A stretch of DNA of 64,000 bases from Salinibacterium hongtaonis (GCF_003065485.1 NZ_CP026951.1:372001-436000); one strand, 5' to 3'; shown: positions 28,374-36,868, counted from the first letter of the stretch. The notes: generated by a model not told the origin, from the sequence alone. Made by a program: numbers and translations.

Positions 28374-29105
28374 CTATTTGCGGTGCTGCGCGATGTGCTC
28401 GACGTTGCTTTCGACGAGAGCGGCAGCTTCTTCGCTGCCCGCTGCCCCGCGGAGCCCTTCGCCCGTGGGATCTGCCGCCGAGGCATCCGCCACCTCGGTT
28501 CCCCCGATCGGACGATCCTGCCACCGGGTGAGAACCCAACCCTCGGCGAAGGAGCCTTCCATGACCACGATGCCCGTGTTGTCCAGGGCGTTCTCGGCCG
28601 CGAATTTGGGGCCGACATTGGTGGCGTTACGCGCCACCCACACGCGGATTGCGCCTCCGTGGCTTACGAGGGCCGCCGTGCGGGCATCCGTCTGCAGGAT
28701 GCTTTCGATATCGCTGTCGAAGCGGCCGAAGAAGTCGTGGCCGTCTGGGCCGCCGGGCATGCGAGCGTCGAGATCCCCGATGCCCCAGGCGAAGGTGGTT
28801 TTGAGGTAGGTCACCACGGAGTCGCGGTCGCTACGGCCCTCGAGTTCGCCCGCCTCGATCTCGTGCAGGCCCGGCAAGACGGCTACGTCGAGCCCGCGCT
28901 CGGCGGCGAGCGGGTTTGCGGTGAGCTGGGTGCGCACCAGGGTTGAGGCGAAGAGGGCGTCGACGGGCGTATCCGCCAGGGACTCGGGGATGCGTGCGGC
29001 CTGTTCGTGGCCCAGCTCGGTGAGGCCTGGTCCGGGGCGTGCGGTGTCGAGAACTCCGTGCACATTGGAGGGAGTCTGGCCGTGGCGAATGAGCATGAGA
29101 CGCAT
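28374..29105 (-). CDS. histidine phosphatase (phosphoglycerate mutase-like)
   Basis: A 243-residue branch-1 histidine phosphatase. LIRHGQTPSN at the start carries the catalytic His; Arg is in STLVRTQLTA, Glu in LHEIEAGELEGR, and the second His is in LVSHGGAIRVW. The substrate is unknown and could be a small phospho-compound. TAGGCT lies six bases before the ATG, so the mRNA is probably leaderless. Confidence 0.9.
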   Translation of the reverse strand: MRLMLIRHGQTPSNVHGVLDTARPGPGLTELGHEQAARIPESLADTPVDALFASTLVRTQLTANPLAAERGLDVAVLPGLHEIEAGELEGRSDRDSVVTYLKTTFAWGIGDLDARMPGGPDGHDFFGRFDSDIESILQTDARTAALVSHGGAIRVWVARNATNVGPKFAAENALDNTGIVVMEGSFAEGWVLTRWQDRPIGGTEVADASAADPTGEGLRGAAGSEEAAALVESNVEHIAQHRK

Positions 29106-29186
29106 GGGCTCAGCCTACCCAGGGGGCGCGAGACGGCACCCATACCGCTGTCAGGTCTGGCTGGGATGGTGGTGGGCGAGGGCGCG

Positions 29187-29549
29187 CTAGAACCAGTGGT
29201 GCTTGCTGAGGGTTCCGTCGGCATCGAGCATGCGCCACACGGTCGGGGTGAGGTCGGGATGCTCCAGCGCGATCTGCCTCATCACCCGATACTCGCGGGT
29301 GGGGGAGGGGCGCTGGCCGTCGTTCGCATTGATCGCATCCGCTCGCAGCAGGTACACGACAAGCTCGTCGATGCTCGGCAGCTCCTCCATGAACTGCCAC
29401 GGATCCTCGCCGCCGATCAGGCGCTCCTCGATGATCGTGTCGCGCTCTTGGTGAGCCTCTGCTCGCAGCAGCTCCAGGCTCACGCGACCCCGCGGCATCC
29501 GCTCTGGGCGTGCATGACCCGCGTGCTGATGCTCGGGTCTTTCGCTCAT
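29187..29549 (-). CDS. small conserved protein, unknown function
   Basis: A 120-residue hydrophilic protein. The C-terminal 90 residues (LRAEAHQERDTIIEERLIGGEDPWQF onward, ending in LSKHHWF) look folded and mostly helical, with a His-rich start. I recognise no family. It lies next to the repeat cluster at 29.6 kb. Confidence 0.6.
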   Translation of the reverse strand: MSERPEHQHAGHARPERMPRGRVSLELLRAEAHQERDTIIEERLIGGEDPWQFMEELPSIDELVVYLLRADAINANDGQRPSPTREYRVMRQIALEHPDLTPTVWRMLDADGTLSKHHWF

Positions 29550-29600
29550 CCGTTAAGGGTACGCGCACTGGCTGGGGCCAATCGCTCCCTTGCACAGGAT

Positions 29601-29657
29601 CGGCTCGCGCTCTCTCGGCTCGCGCTCTCGGCTCGCGCTCCCTCGGCTCGCGCTCCC
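29601..29657 (+). repeat. four CGGCTCGCGCTC direct repeats
   Basis: The 12-base core CGGCTCGCGCTC recurs at 29601, 29616, 29629 and 29644, separated by 1-3 pyrimidines. The array abuts the large inverted repeat at 29660. Confidence 0.85.
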
Positions 29658-29659
29658 GT

Positions 29660-29713
29660 GAGTGGTCACTTTCTGCACCAAAACCTGCGTTGTGGTGCAG
29701 AAAGTGACCACTC
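29660..29713. repeat. 21-base perfect inverted repeat
   Basis: Bases 29660-29680 pair exactly with 29693-29713, leaving a 12-base loop (29681-29692). The arm starts GAGTGGTCAC and ends TCTGCACCA. The stem is too long and the loop too tidy for chance. It could be a REP or MITE-like element, a strong terminator or a structured RNA. There is no U tract. Confidence 0.85.
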
Positions 29714-29772
29714 GCAGGCGAGCAGCGGCCGAACGGAGGAATAGATGTGGGGCGCCGAGCGCTGCATCCCCT

Positions 29773-30834
29773 GTGAAGCGCATCGGATTTCTCTCGTTTG
29801 GCCACTATCAGGATGTTCCGGGGTCCAAGGTGCTCACGGCATCCGATGCCCTCAAACAGACCATCGAGCTCGCGGTCGCGGCAGAAGAACTCGGCGTCGA
29901 CGGCGCCTACGTGCGAGTGCACCATTTTGCCCCGCAGCTGGCATCACCGTTCCCGCTGCTCGCGGCGATGGGCGCGCGAACCAGCCGCATCGAGCTCGGC
30001 ACCGGCGTGATCGACATGCGCTACGAGAACCCGCTTTACATGGCCGAGGATGCTGCCGCGGCGGACCTCATCAGCGACGGCCGGCTGCAGCTCGGCCTGA
30101 GCCGTGGGTCACCCGAGACGGCGCTGCAGGGCTACCGCTCGTTCGGCTACCGCGCGCCAGAGGGGCAGACGGATGCGGATGTTGCCCGCGAGAAGACCGC
30201 CATCTTTCGGGCCGCAATCGACCAGGCCGGTGTGGCCCACGCCGATCCCGCGATGACGGGCGGACAGACGGGACTGCTGGCGATCGAGCCGCAGTCGCCT
30301 GGCCTTTCGCGCCGCATCTGGTGGGGTTCCGGGTCGCGCGCGACCGCACGCTGGACGGCCGAGCAGGGCATGAACCTCATGAGCTCGACCCTGCTCGTTG
30401 AAGACACCGGGGTGCCGTTCGATGAGCTGCAGGCCGAGCAGATTCAGATCTTCCGCGACGCCTGGGTTGAGGCCGGTCACGACTTCGAGCCCAGGGTCTC
30501 GGTGAGCCGCAGCATCATCCCGCTCGTCACGGACGAGGACCGCCACTTCTTTGGGCTGCGCGCCCAGGCCGACAGCAAAGACCAGGTCGGCAGGCTCGAG
30601 GGAACGATGGCGCGCTTCGGCCGCTCGTTTATCGGCGAGCCCGACGTGATTGCCGAGCAGCTGGCGGCGGATGCTGCGGTGCAGGCGGCAGACACCGTGC
30701 TGGTCACGGTGCCCAACCAGTTGGGTGTCGACTTCAACGCGAGCCTGCTCGAGTCGATCGTGAAGTATGTGGCCCCCGCGCTCGGGTGGAAGCCGAACGT
30801 AGAGGGCCAGGTCGAGGGTCACGCGATCAATTGA
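29773..30834 (+). CDS. LLM-class flavin-dependent oxidoreductase
   Basis: A 353-residue luciferase-like monooxygenase. KRIGFLSFGHY starts strand 1, and VAAEELGVDGAYVRVHHFAPQ, LGTGVIDMRYENPLYMAEDAAAADLIS and RLQLGLSRGSPE follow the TIM-barrel pattern. Members use FMNH2 or F420 to oxidise small organics; this one cannot be placed more precisely. GTG 29773 fits the family start. The nearest good Shine-Dalgarno (GGAGG, 29735-29739) serves an ATG at 29745 in another frame, which is odd. Confidence 0.83.
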   Translation: MKRIGFLSFGHYQDVPGSKVLTASDALKQTIELAVAAEELGVDGAYVRVHHFAPQLASPFPLLAAMGARTSRIELGTGVIDMRYENPLYMAEDAAAADLISDGRLQLGLSRGSPETALQGYRSFGYRAPEGQTDADVAREKTAIFRAAIDQAGVAHADPAMTGGQTGLLAIEPQSPGLSRRIWWGSGSRATARWTAEQGMNLMSSTLLVEDTGVPFDELQAEQIQIFRDAWVEAGHDFEPRVSVSRSIIPLVTDEDRHFFGLRAQADSKDQVGRLEGTMARFGRSFIGEPDVIAEQLAADAAVQAADTVLVTVPNQLGVDFNASLLESIVKYVAPALGWKPNVEGQVEGHAIN

Positions 30835-30867
30835 CAGGGTTGGGGATCATCGCAAAGCTATGGACCC

Positions 30868-31356
30868 ATGACCGAGTTTTTGATACGCGCCCCACATCTC
30901 GACGAGGTGCAAGAACTCGCGGATCTGCATTTGCTGACCTGGAAAGAGACCTACGGGAGCGTGTTCCCTCCCTCAGCCTGGGGTGAAGAGGCGCGCGAGC
31001 AACGGCTTGCAATGTGGGGCGCCATCTGCTCACGGCCTCGCCCCGCTGATCGGTTTGCCGTCGCTGAGCGCGATGGTAAGCTCATCGGCTTCGCCGGCTC
31101 TGGGGCGAGCACGGACGATCCACCAGTACGCGAACGAGACCTCTTCTTCATCTACGTTCTTGCGACCGAACAAGGATCCGGGGTTGGCCAGGCGCTTCTA
31201 GACGCGGTCGTGAGCGATGGGCCAGCAAGCCTCTGGGTACTGGAAGCTAACCCTCGGGCACGAGCCTTCTATGAGCGCAATGGCTTTGTCTTGGAGGGTG
31301 CACGCCAAGCCACTGGGTTCGACACTGGCGGCGAAGAAGTGCGGATGGTTCGCTAG
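30868..31356 (+). CDS. GNAT-family N-acetyltransferase
   Basis: A 162-residue GNAT protein. The acetyl-CoA motif A is FFIYVLATEQGSGVGQALLDAV and the closing ARAFYERNGFVLEG is standard. The substrate (amine, aminoglycoside or protein N-terminus) is not evident. Codon use here is less GC-biased than in neighbours (for example CTA, TTG and ATA codons), which hints at different ancestry together with the adjacent ars genes. Confidence 0.85.
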   Translation: MTEFLIRAPHLDEVQELADLHLLTWKETYGSVFPPSAWGEEAREQRLAMWGAICSRPRPADRFAVAERDGKLIGFAGSGASTDDPPVRERDLFFIYVLATEQGSGVGQALLDAVVSDGPASLWVLEANPRARAFYERNGFVLEGARQATGFDTGGEEVRMVR

Positions 31357-31409
31357 CGAGACAACTTCGTTTCTGTAGAAGTGGTTGTTGCCTGTCCGCC
31401 TCTACCTGT

Positions 31410-32732
31410 TCAGCGAGCGACGGGCGCAGTTCCGAGCTGGATGAGCTGCGGTGCGGGTGCGCAACAGGAGCCTGCGCGGTCGCCGTCCTCCGGGGCGTCG
31501 AACACTCCGGATCCACCGCACACGCCCGTGTCTGGGAGCGAAAGCTCAACCCGAGCTGCCGCCTCCCTGTCTCCAGCAAGTTCCGCGACAACGCTGCGGA
31601 CCTGCTCGAAGCCGGTGAGGGCGAGGAAGGTTGGCGCTCGTCCGTAAGACTTGGCCCCCACGATGTAGAAGCCGTGCTCGGGGTGAGCAAGGTCCGCCGC
31701 TCCCGTTGCCCTGACTGAGCCGCAGGAGTGGAGGTTCGGGTCAACCTCGGCGGCGATGCTGGCCGGCGCCTGGAGCCTCACGTCGAGATCGAGACGTACC
31801 TCTGAAAGGAAGGACAGATCCGGGCGGAAACCGGTGAGCACGAACACTTTGTCGGCGGCGGGGAGCTGGCGCCCGTCCTCGGAGATGACGACAGTTCGCC
31901 CATCCTCGATGCTCACCCGCTCAGCGCGGAACCCGGTGTGAAGATCAACCACTCCGCTTTCGACGGCTTCTTTTGCTCGCTGGCCGAGCAGGCCACGTTC
32001 CGGCAGCTCATCAGCGGTGCCTCCCCCGAAGGTGTTGCCGACAGCGCCGCGCCGAAGAACCCAGGAGATCCTGGTGCCCGGCTCCCGCTGAGCGATTCGG
32101 ACGAGCGTGTTCACCGCTGTGGAAGCCGAGTGGCCGCTCCCGATTACGACCACATGCTTGCCCGCGAACTCGGCTGCATCCTGCATGCTGGGAATTCGAT
32201 AGTCCACCAGGCCCGCTTCGTGTGCCTTCTTCTCCCCGACTGCGGCAAGCCCATCCGCACCCGCCGGGCTTGGGTTTCGCCAGGTGCCGGAGGCGTCGAT
32301 CACAGCCGATACCTCGATGCGCTCTTCCTCGTCGTCTGCTCGCTGTACATGAACCACGAACGGCTGATCGGCACGGCCGCCATCGACCGAGAGATCGCGA
32401 CCCTTGCGCCCAATCCCGACCACGCGAGCGCCGTAGCGGACTCGGTCTCCGAGCTGATCCGCAAGAGGAGCGAGGTACTCATCGATCCACTGCGCTCCCG
32501 TCGGATAGCCCCTGGTCGGTGCAGTCCAGCCGGTCGGCTCCAGGAGTCTGCAGGCTGCCGCATCCGTCAACTCGGGCCAGGGTGAGAAGAGCCGCACATG
32601 GCTCCACTCGGCAACCGCGGACGCTGCGCTTGGCCCGGCCTCGAGCACAAGGGGATTCAGGCCCCGCTCCAGTAGGTGGGCGGCTGCGGCCAGACCTTGA
32701 GGGCCAGCGCCGATGACGGCTACGGGATGCAT
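31410..32732 (-). CDS. ArsO-like FAD-dependent oxidoreductase
   Basis: A 440-residue two-dinucleotide-site flavoprotein of the thioredoxin-reductase/monooxygenase-like group. VIGAGPQGLAAAAHLLERG binds FAD and HVVVIGSGHSASTAVNTL binds NAD(P)H. FSPWPELTDAAACRLLEPTGW, VIDASGTWRNPSPAGADGL and KVFVLTGFRPDL fit the ArsO-type proteins found in ars operons. It is divergent from an ArsR gene with a probable operator between them. GGAGG five bases before ATG 32732 sets the start. Its role in arsenic resistance is inferred from context. Confidence 0.78.
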   Translation of the reverse strand: MHPVAVIGAGPQGLAAAAHLLERGLNPLVLEAGPSAASAVAEWSHVRLFSPWPELTDAAACRLLEPTGWTAPTRGYPTGAQWIDEYLAPLADQLGDRVRYGARVVGIGRKGRDLSVDGGRADQPFVVHVQRADDEEERIEVSAVIDASGTWRNPSPAGADGLAAVGEKKAHEAGLVDYRIPSMQDAAEFAGKHVVVIGSGHSASTAVNTLVRIAQREPGTRISWVLRRGAVGNTFGGGTADELPERGLLGQRAKEAVESGVVDLHTGFRAERVSIEDGRTVVISEDGRQLPAADKVFVLTGFRPDLSFLSEVRLDLDVRLQAPASIAAEVDPNLHSCGSVRATGAADLAHPEHGFYIVGAKSYGRAPTFLALTGFEQVRSVVAELAGDREAAARVELSLPDTGVCGGSGVFDAPEDGDRAGSCCAPAPQLIQLGTAPVAR

Positions 32733-32783
32733 CCCAACCTCCATAGATTGATGATCTTCGATGTGACCAAGCCTGACCGATAC

Positions 32784-32799
32784 ATCGACAGATGTCAAT
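32784..32799. promoter_or_regulatory. probable ArsR operator
   Basis: ATCGACAGATGTCAAT is an imperfect palindrome (12 of 16 positions symmetric, core GACA-NN-TGTC) in the 87-base gap between the divergent flavoprotein and arsR genes. ArsR/SmtB repressors bind such sites and release them on metal binding. Confidence 0.6.
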
Positions 32800-32819
32800 A
32801 TGTGGGGCATCATGGATCC

Positions 32820-33173
32820 ATGACGTCACTTCCCGTTATTAGTGGGCCCACCGGTGCTGAGGCATCGTGTTGCAGCCCGGCGAGCGAGGGCGCGATCGAT
32901 GACGGCACTGCGCAGGATCTCGCCAAGGTGTTCAAGGCGCTCGGCGATCCCTCGCGGGTCAAGCTGCTCTCCCTCATCGCCGGGAGCGCGGAAGGCGAGC
33001 TGTGTGCCTGCGATCTCACCGAGCCTGTCGGCCTCTCTCAGCCCACCGTCTCCCACCACCTGAAGCTTCTTGTTGAGGCGGGGCTCGTGAGTCGGGAACA
33101 GCGTGGACGCTGGGCGTACTACCGGTCCACCACGGGAGTCCTCGTCGAAGCCACAAGGAACCTCACGGCCTAA
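32820..33173 (+). CDS. arsR: ArsR-family metalloregulator
   Basis: A 117-residue winged-helix repressor. Residues 35-110 form the DNA-binding domain with LSQPTVSHHLKLLVEAGLV as recognition helix. ELCACDL at about residues 60-66 supplies the CxC thiol pair that binds As(III) or Sb(III) in ArsR proteins, and CC near residue 16 may add ligands. It probably represses itself and the divergent flavoprotein. No arsenite pump, arsenate reductase or methyltransferase lies next to it. Confidence 0.88.
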   Translation: MTSLPVISGPTGAEASCCSPASEGAIDDGTAQDLAKVFKALGDPSRVKLLSLIAGSAEGELCACDLTEPVGLSQPTVSHHLKLLVEAGLVSREQRGRWAYYRSTTGVLVEATRNLTA

Positions 33174-33201
33174 TCGCAGTTGCGCCCGGCCGCCCCAGCA
33201 G

Positions 33202-33235
33202 TGCGGGTGGGGTGCTAGTCGCTACCCCACCCGCA
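33202..33235. terminator. bidirectional hairpin terminator
   Basis: TGCGGGTGGGGT (33202-33213) pairs perfectly with 33224-33235 around a 10-base loop. It lies between the convergent arsR and surface-protein genes. Confidence 0.75.
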
Positions 33236-33244
33236 TCGCTCGGA

Positions 33245-35656
33245 CTACTCGTCCGCGGTCAGTGCCCGACGCGCTGCGCGCATCCTGGCCATCGCCAGCA
33301 CCAGGAGTCCCATCAGGAGCACGGCGCTGCCTCCAGCGAGAAGAGCCAGCAGGGCCTCTCCGCCGCCGGTCATGGCCAGCACACCGCCGCCCATGAACGG
33401 AATGTTCATTACGGTGTTGGTCAGCCTCGCCTGCGCTTCGGCTCCCGGCTCAATCGTTACCGTGACCGATGTCTGAGCAATGACGCTCACGGTGCTATTT
33501 GCCCCGGATGCGGTTTCTGTCACGGTGCATTCGGTGCCAGCGGGCAGGTCACTGAACGTCTGAGCGTAGTCACCGGCCGTCGCCCCTGCGGGAATGTCGA
33601 ACGTGTCGCTCAGGCCGTTGTCGCACTCGATGGAAAGCGAAATCGCCGACTGCAGTCCGGCTCCCGGCCCGGTGATCGCCTTGACCACGGTCAGTGCGCC
33701 TGGGCGGAACGTCACGGTGTTGATCAGCTCCGCATCAACGGTCTCGGCCGGCTCGATCGTCACGGTGACGGGGTCGCCTACAACGACCTCGACGACAGTG
33801 TTGGCTCCGGATTCGAGCTCCGTGATGAGGCATTCCGCGCCAGCGGGGATGTCTTCATACAGCTGGGTGTAGTCACCGGCTGCCGACCCGGCGGGGATCA
33901 CCAGGGTCTCGTCCAGCCCGCTGTCGCAGACGATGCTCACCGTGACCTGTGACTGCGAACCTGCTCCGGCACCGCTAATAACCTTGGTGAGGTTCAGCGC
34001 TCCCGGCCGGAACTCGACGGTGTTGGTCACCCGCGCTTCGACGGGCGCGCCCGGGAGGATGGTCACGGTGATCGGGGCATCCGTCGTCACCTCGACGATG
34101 GTGTTCGACCCGGTGGCCAGCTCGGCCACCGTGCACACATCACCGGCGGGCAAGCCAGCATAGGTCTGGGTGTAGTCACCGGCCGCAGAGCCCGCAGGGA
34201 CAACGAACGTGTCCTCAAGGCCGCTCACGCAGCTGACGGTGACCGAGATCTCGTCCTGGGATCCCGCTCCGCCTCCCGCAATTGCCTTGACGAGGTTCAG
34301 CGATCCGGGTGCGAACTCGACGGTGTTGGTTACCGTCACAGCGGCACCTTCGTCCGCCATGACGACAGACTGCGGCGCATCCGTTGTGACAAGGACTTGG
34401 GCGGTCGCCCCCGTCGTCGGCTCGGTCACGGTGCACGTATTACCAGCGGGGATGCCGGCGAATGTTGAGATATCCGTCGTGGTGGCGTTCGCGGGGATAT
34501 CGGCGGTGAAGGTGTAACCCTCACCACAATCGATCGCGAGCTGGATGGCCCCCTGCTGGCCAACGGCTCCGCCCGTGAATTCCTTGTTGACGGTGAGTTC
34601 ACCGACGGCGAAGAACTCGATCGCAGCCGTCGCGACCGCCTCAAGCTCTGCCGTATCGGCGAGGATCAGCCGCTGAGCATCCGTTTGCGATGGAGTGTTG
34701 CCGTCATAGAGATAGACATTGCCGCGTTGAACCGTGACCGCGGCTCTCGCATTCAGCACAGTCTCCACCCCTGTCGCTCCTGGCCCGGTTATCCAGATCT
34801 GAGTGCCGGGGGCAACGTCGCTGGGATTGGCAAGCGGAGTCGTCGCGGCGGCATCCGTGTACATCGTGTACCCGGTCGGCACGCTTACGGTTGCGGTGGT
34901 GGCGCCGGTGGCCGTGACGGTAAAGGGGCCAGCTGCGGTTCCCTCAGCTGCTGTTGCGGTTGCGGGGGTTATTGCCACGTCGGGCGCGGGTGGTTCCACA
35001 ACGGGTCCGTTGGCCTGGGCGGCCGCGATGATTGCAGCGGTCGCTGCGCGCACCTGGCCCTGGGGGCCTGGGCCGGGGGGGGCGAGAACAAACCCGTCCG
35101 TGAAGTACCAGATTGCCGCTTGAACCGCTGCGGCCTGTTGGCTCGGTGAGAGCCCTGCGGGAGCGGCCACGGTCGGGTAGTAGTTGTTCAGTATGTAGGT
35201 GACGTACCCGATGTTGGGCACATTCGATTCTTCCCACGTGCCCGATTCGTAGCCGATGCCCACCGATGTGGGAACGCGCAAGTTGATGCAGTACATCTCG
35301 GCGGTGAGATCAGGATCCGCTACCGAGGCGGTATCGATCACTCCTGCAAACGTCGTCTGCGAGATGTAGCCGGGCGGGGGTGCCGCTGGATAGGGCGCTT
35401 GAGGGTCTTGCACGATTACCGTCGGCGGTGCAGAACCGGTGATTGTCTGCCCCGCCCCGGTGCCAGTAATCACAATCTCCGTGTTGGCACCTCTCAATGC
35501 GCCGTTTGACGGGATCTCGTCGGGGAGCCGCGCCGCAGCGGGCGTCAGTGACATCAGGACAAGCGCGGCCGAGGCGAGTGCTGCCGACACGGCGAGCAGG
35601 CTCTTTCGTGCCCAGCGGGGGCGAAAACGGGCAACGGACACGGGGGTGGCGTTCAT
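33245..35656 (-). CDS. cell-wall-anchored thioester-domain protein with DUF5979 repeats
   Basis: An 803-residue secreted protein. A signal peptide covers about 1-42. A thioester domain follows at about 95-200, with Cys123 (EMYCINL) and Gln179 (VQAAIWYFTD) as the likely internal thioester pair, which in other Gram-positives bonds covalently to host or surface targets. Residues 220-350 hold a further beta-rich domain. Four DUF5979-like repeats of about 100 residues run from 351 to 750 (GALNLTKVISG and DYTQTYAGLPAG types). The end has an LAMTG sorting motif at 760-764, a membrane helix and a basic tail, fitting a class E sortase. AAGG precedes ATG 35656. Confidence 0.86.
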   Translation of the reverse strand: MNATPVSVARFRPRWARKSLLAVSAALASAALVLMSLTPAAARLPDEIPSNGALRGANTEIVITGTGAGQTITGSAPPTVIVQDPQAPYPAAPPPGYISQTTFAGVIDTASVADPDLTAEMYCINLRVPTSVGIGYESGTWEESNVPNIGYVTYILNNYYPTVAAPAGLSPSQQAAAVQAAIWYFTDGFVLAPPGPGPQGQVRAATAAIIAAAQANGPVVEPPAPDVAITPATATAAEGTAAGPFTVTATGATTATVSVPTGYTMYTDAAATTPLANPSDVAPGTQIWITGPGATGVETVLNARAAVTVQRGNVYLYDGNTPSQTDAQRLILADTAELEAVATAAIEFFAVGELTVNKEFTGGAVGQQGAIQLAIDCGEGYTFTADIPANATTTDISTFAGIPAGNTCTVTEPTTGATAQVLVTTDAPQSVVMADEGAAVTVTNTVEFAPGSLNLVKAIAGGGAGSQDEISVTVSCVSGLEDTFVVPAGSAAGDYTQTYAGLPAGDVCTVAELATGSNTIVEVTTDAPITVTILPGAPVEARVTNTVEFRPGALNLTKVISGAGAGSQSQVTVSIVCDSGLDETLVIPAGSAAGDYTQLYEDIPAGAECLITELESGANTVVEVVVGDPVTVTIEPAETVDAELINTVTFRPGALTVVKAITGPGAGLQSAISLSIECDNGLSDTFDIPAGATAGDYAQTFSDLPAGTECTVTETASGANSTVSVIAQTSVTVTIEPGAEAQARLTNTVMNIPFMGGGVLAMTGGGEALLALLAGGSAVLLMGLLVLAMARMRAARRALTADE

Positions 35657-35808
35657 TGTCGACCTTCCAATTACGGCGAGTAGTGGCTGCTCGTTTCGAC
35701 TCACACGAGGTGGGGCAGACCATACCCCCGTAACGTGTGACCGCACATGGGGGTTTCATTAAAGACATACTTGGGGCAGTGCGGGGGTTGTCGCCTACGA
35801 TTGGGCGA

Positions 35809-36309
35809 GTGCTCCCTCCCGATACCGCCCGGCTTCGATTCCGGCCCATGACTCCTCGCGACCTCGAGTTGATGTACGGGCTTTTGGGGGATGCGGAGGT
35901 CATGCGGTTCTATGCGGCGCCGAAGTCGCGTGATGGGGCGGCGGAATGGATCGCCTGGAATCAGAAAAACTATGCGGAGCACGGGTTCGGCCTCTGGATC
36001 GTCGAGACCCTCGCGGGAGACTTCGTCGGCGACTGTGGGCTGACCTGGCAGAAGGTCAACGGCATCGCCACGCTCGAGGTTGGGTACCACGTTGCTACCG
36101 CGTTGCAGGGTCAGGGCCTCGCGACGGAGGCGGCGGCGGCCTGCCGTGATTTTGCTCGCGAGCACTGCGATGTGCGCGAGCTCGTCGCCATCATCCATCC
36201 CGAGAATCGCGCATCCGAGCGCGTGGCGGAGAAAATCGGGATGCACCGCGTCGCCGACGATCTCGGTGGAAGCATCCCGGTTCGCCGAGTGCTGAGCATG
36301 GCGCTGTAG
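35809..36309 (+). CDS. GNAT-family N-acetyltransferase (RimJ/RimL type)
   Basis: A 166-residue acetyltransferase of the RimJ/RimL-like branch. LRFRPMTPRDLELMYGLLGDAEVMRFY opens the domain, GLTWQKVNGIATLEVGYHV lies in the middle, and ALQGQGLATEAAAACRDFA is motif A. IHPENRASERVAEKIGM follows. The GTG at 35809 is preceded by TACGAT with a seven-base gap, indicating a leaderless start; the longer frame is not needed for the domain. Confidence 0.87.
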   Translation: MLPPDTARLRFRPMTPRDLELMYGLLGDAEVMRFYAAPKSRDGAAEWIAWNQKNYAEHGFGLWIVETLAGDFVGDCGLTWQKVNGIATLEVGYHVATALQGQGLATEAAAACRDFAREHCDVRELVAIIHPENRASERVAEKIGMHRVADDLGGSIPVRRVLSMAL

Positions 36310-36367
36310 CTACCGGGTCACCGCTCGGCTAACGTGCGCCCGGCCGGAGTTCAGCGCGCTGGCGCTG

Positions 36368-36814
36368 TCAGTCGGAAAGCAGGGCTCGGGAGATTGCGCC
36401 GAGCTGATCGAGTTGCTCGGGTGTGAGCTTGTCGATGACGGCGGCGCGCACATTGCGCACGTGGCCGGGCGCGGCCTCGACGACTTTGGCCCAGCCAGCA
36501 TCCGTCAGTCTCGCATTGGTTGCCCGACGGTCTTCGGCGCATTTGGTGCGCTGCACGTAGCCGCGCTTCTCAAGCCTGCTCACGACGTGGGAGAGGCGGG
36601 GCAGGGTGGCGTTGACCAGTTCGGAGAGCGCGGTCATGCGCATCGTGCGGTCAGGAGCCTCTGAGAGCATCGCGAGCACGTAGTACTCGAAGTGACTAAG
36701 GCCAGCGTCGCTCTGTAGTTGGCTGTCGAGCACTCCGGGCAAAAGCTCGACAACCGCGACGAAGCTCTTCCATGCGGCGAGCTGGCGGTCATCGAGCCAG
36801 GGAGTGTCGTCCAT
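36368..36814 (-). CDS. MarR-family regulator
   Basis: A 148-residue MarR protein. SHFEYYVLAMLSEAPDRTMRMTALSELVNATLPRLSHVVSRLEKRGYV covers the winged helix, followed by an RRATNARLTDAG wing. TAGAAT lies six bases before the ATG, so it is leaderless. A perfect 18-base palindrome lies directly upstream, so autorepression is likely. The GNAT and glutathione peroxidase genes lie upstream in the same direction. Its inducer is unknown; MarR proteins next to peroxidases often sense oxidants, but no Cys is visible here. Confidence 0.86.
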   Translation of the reverse strand: MDDTPWLDDRQLAAWKSFVAVVELLPGVLDSQLQSDAGLSHFEYYVLAMLSEAPDRTMRMTALSELVNATLPRLSHVVSRLEKRGYVQRTKCAEDRRATNARLTDAGWAKVVEAAPGHVRNVRAAVIDKLTPEQLDQLGAISRALLSD

Positions 36815-36830
36815 GGCCCCATTCTATCGA

Positions 36831-36848
36831 TAGTTGACGCTTCAACTA
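36831..36848. promoter_or_regulatory. MarR palindromic operator
   Basis: TAGTTGACGCTTCAACTA has perfect 7-base arms and a 4-base spacer. It sits between the -35 and -10 positions of the marR promoter (TAGAAT on the minus strand at 36826-36821). TAGTTGA-TCAACTA is a common MarR half-site pair. Confidence 0.75.
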
Positions 36849-36868
36849 ATGGGCGTCGCGGGGGACTT

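Noticed and set aside
35720-35757. A CCCCC/GGGGG hairpin upstream of the surface-protein gene
   Set aside because: The outer stem is only five bases and the inner pairing is poor; chance cannot be excluded.
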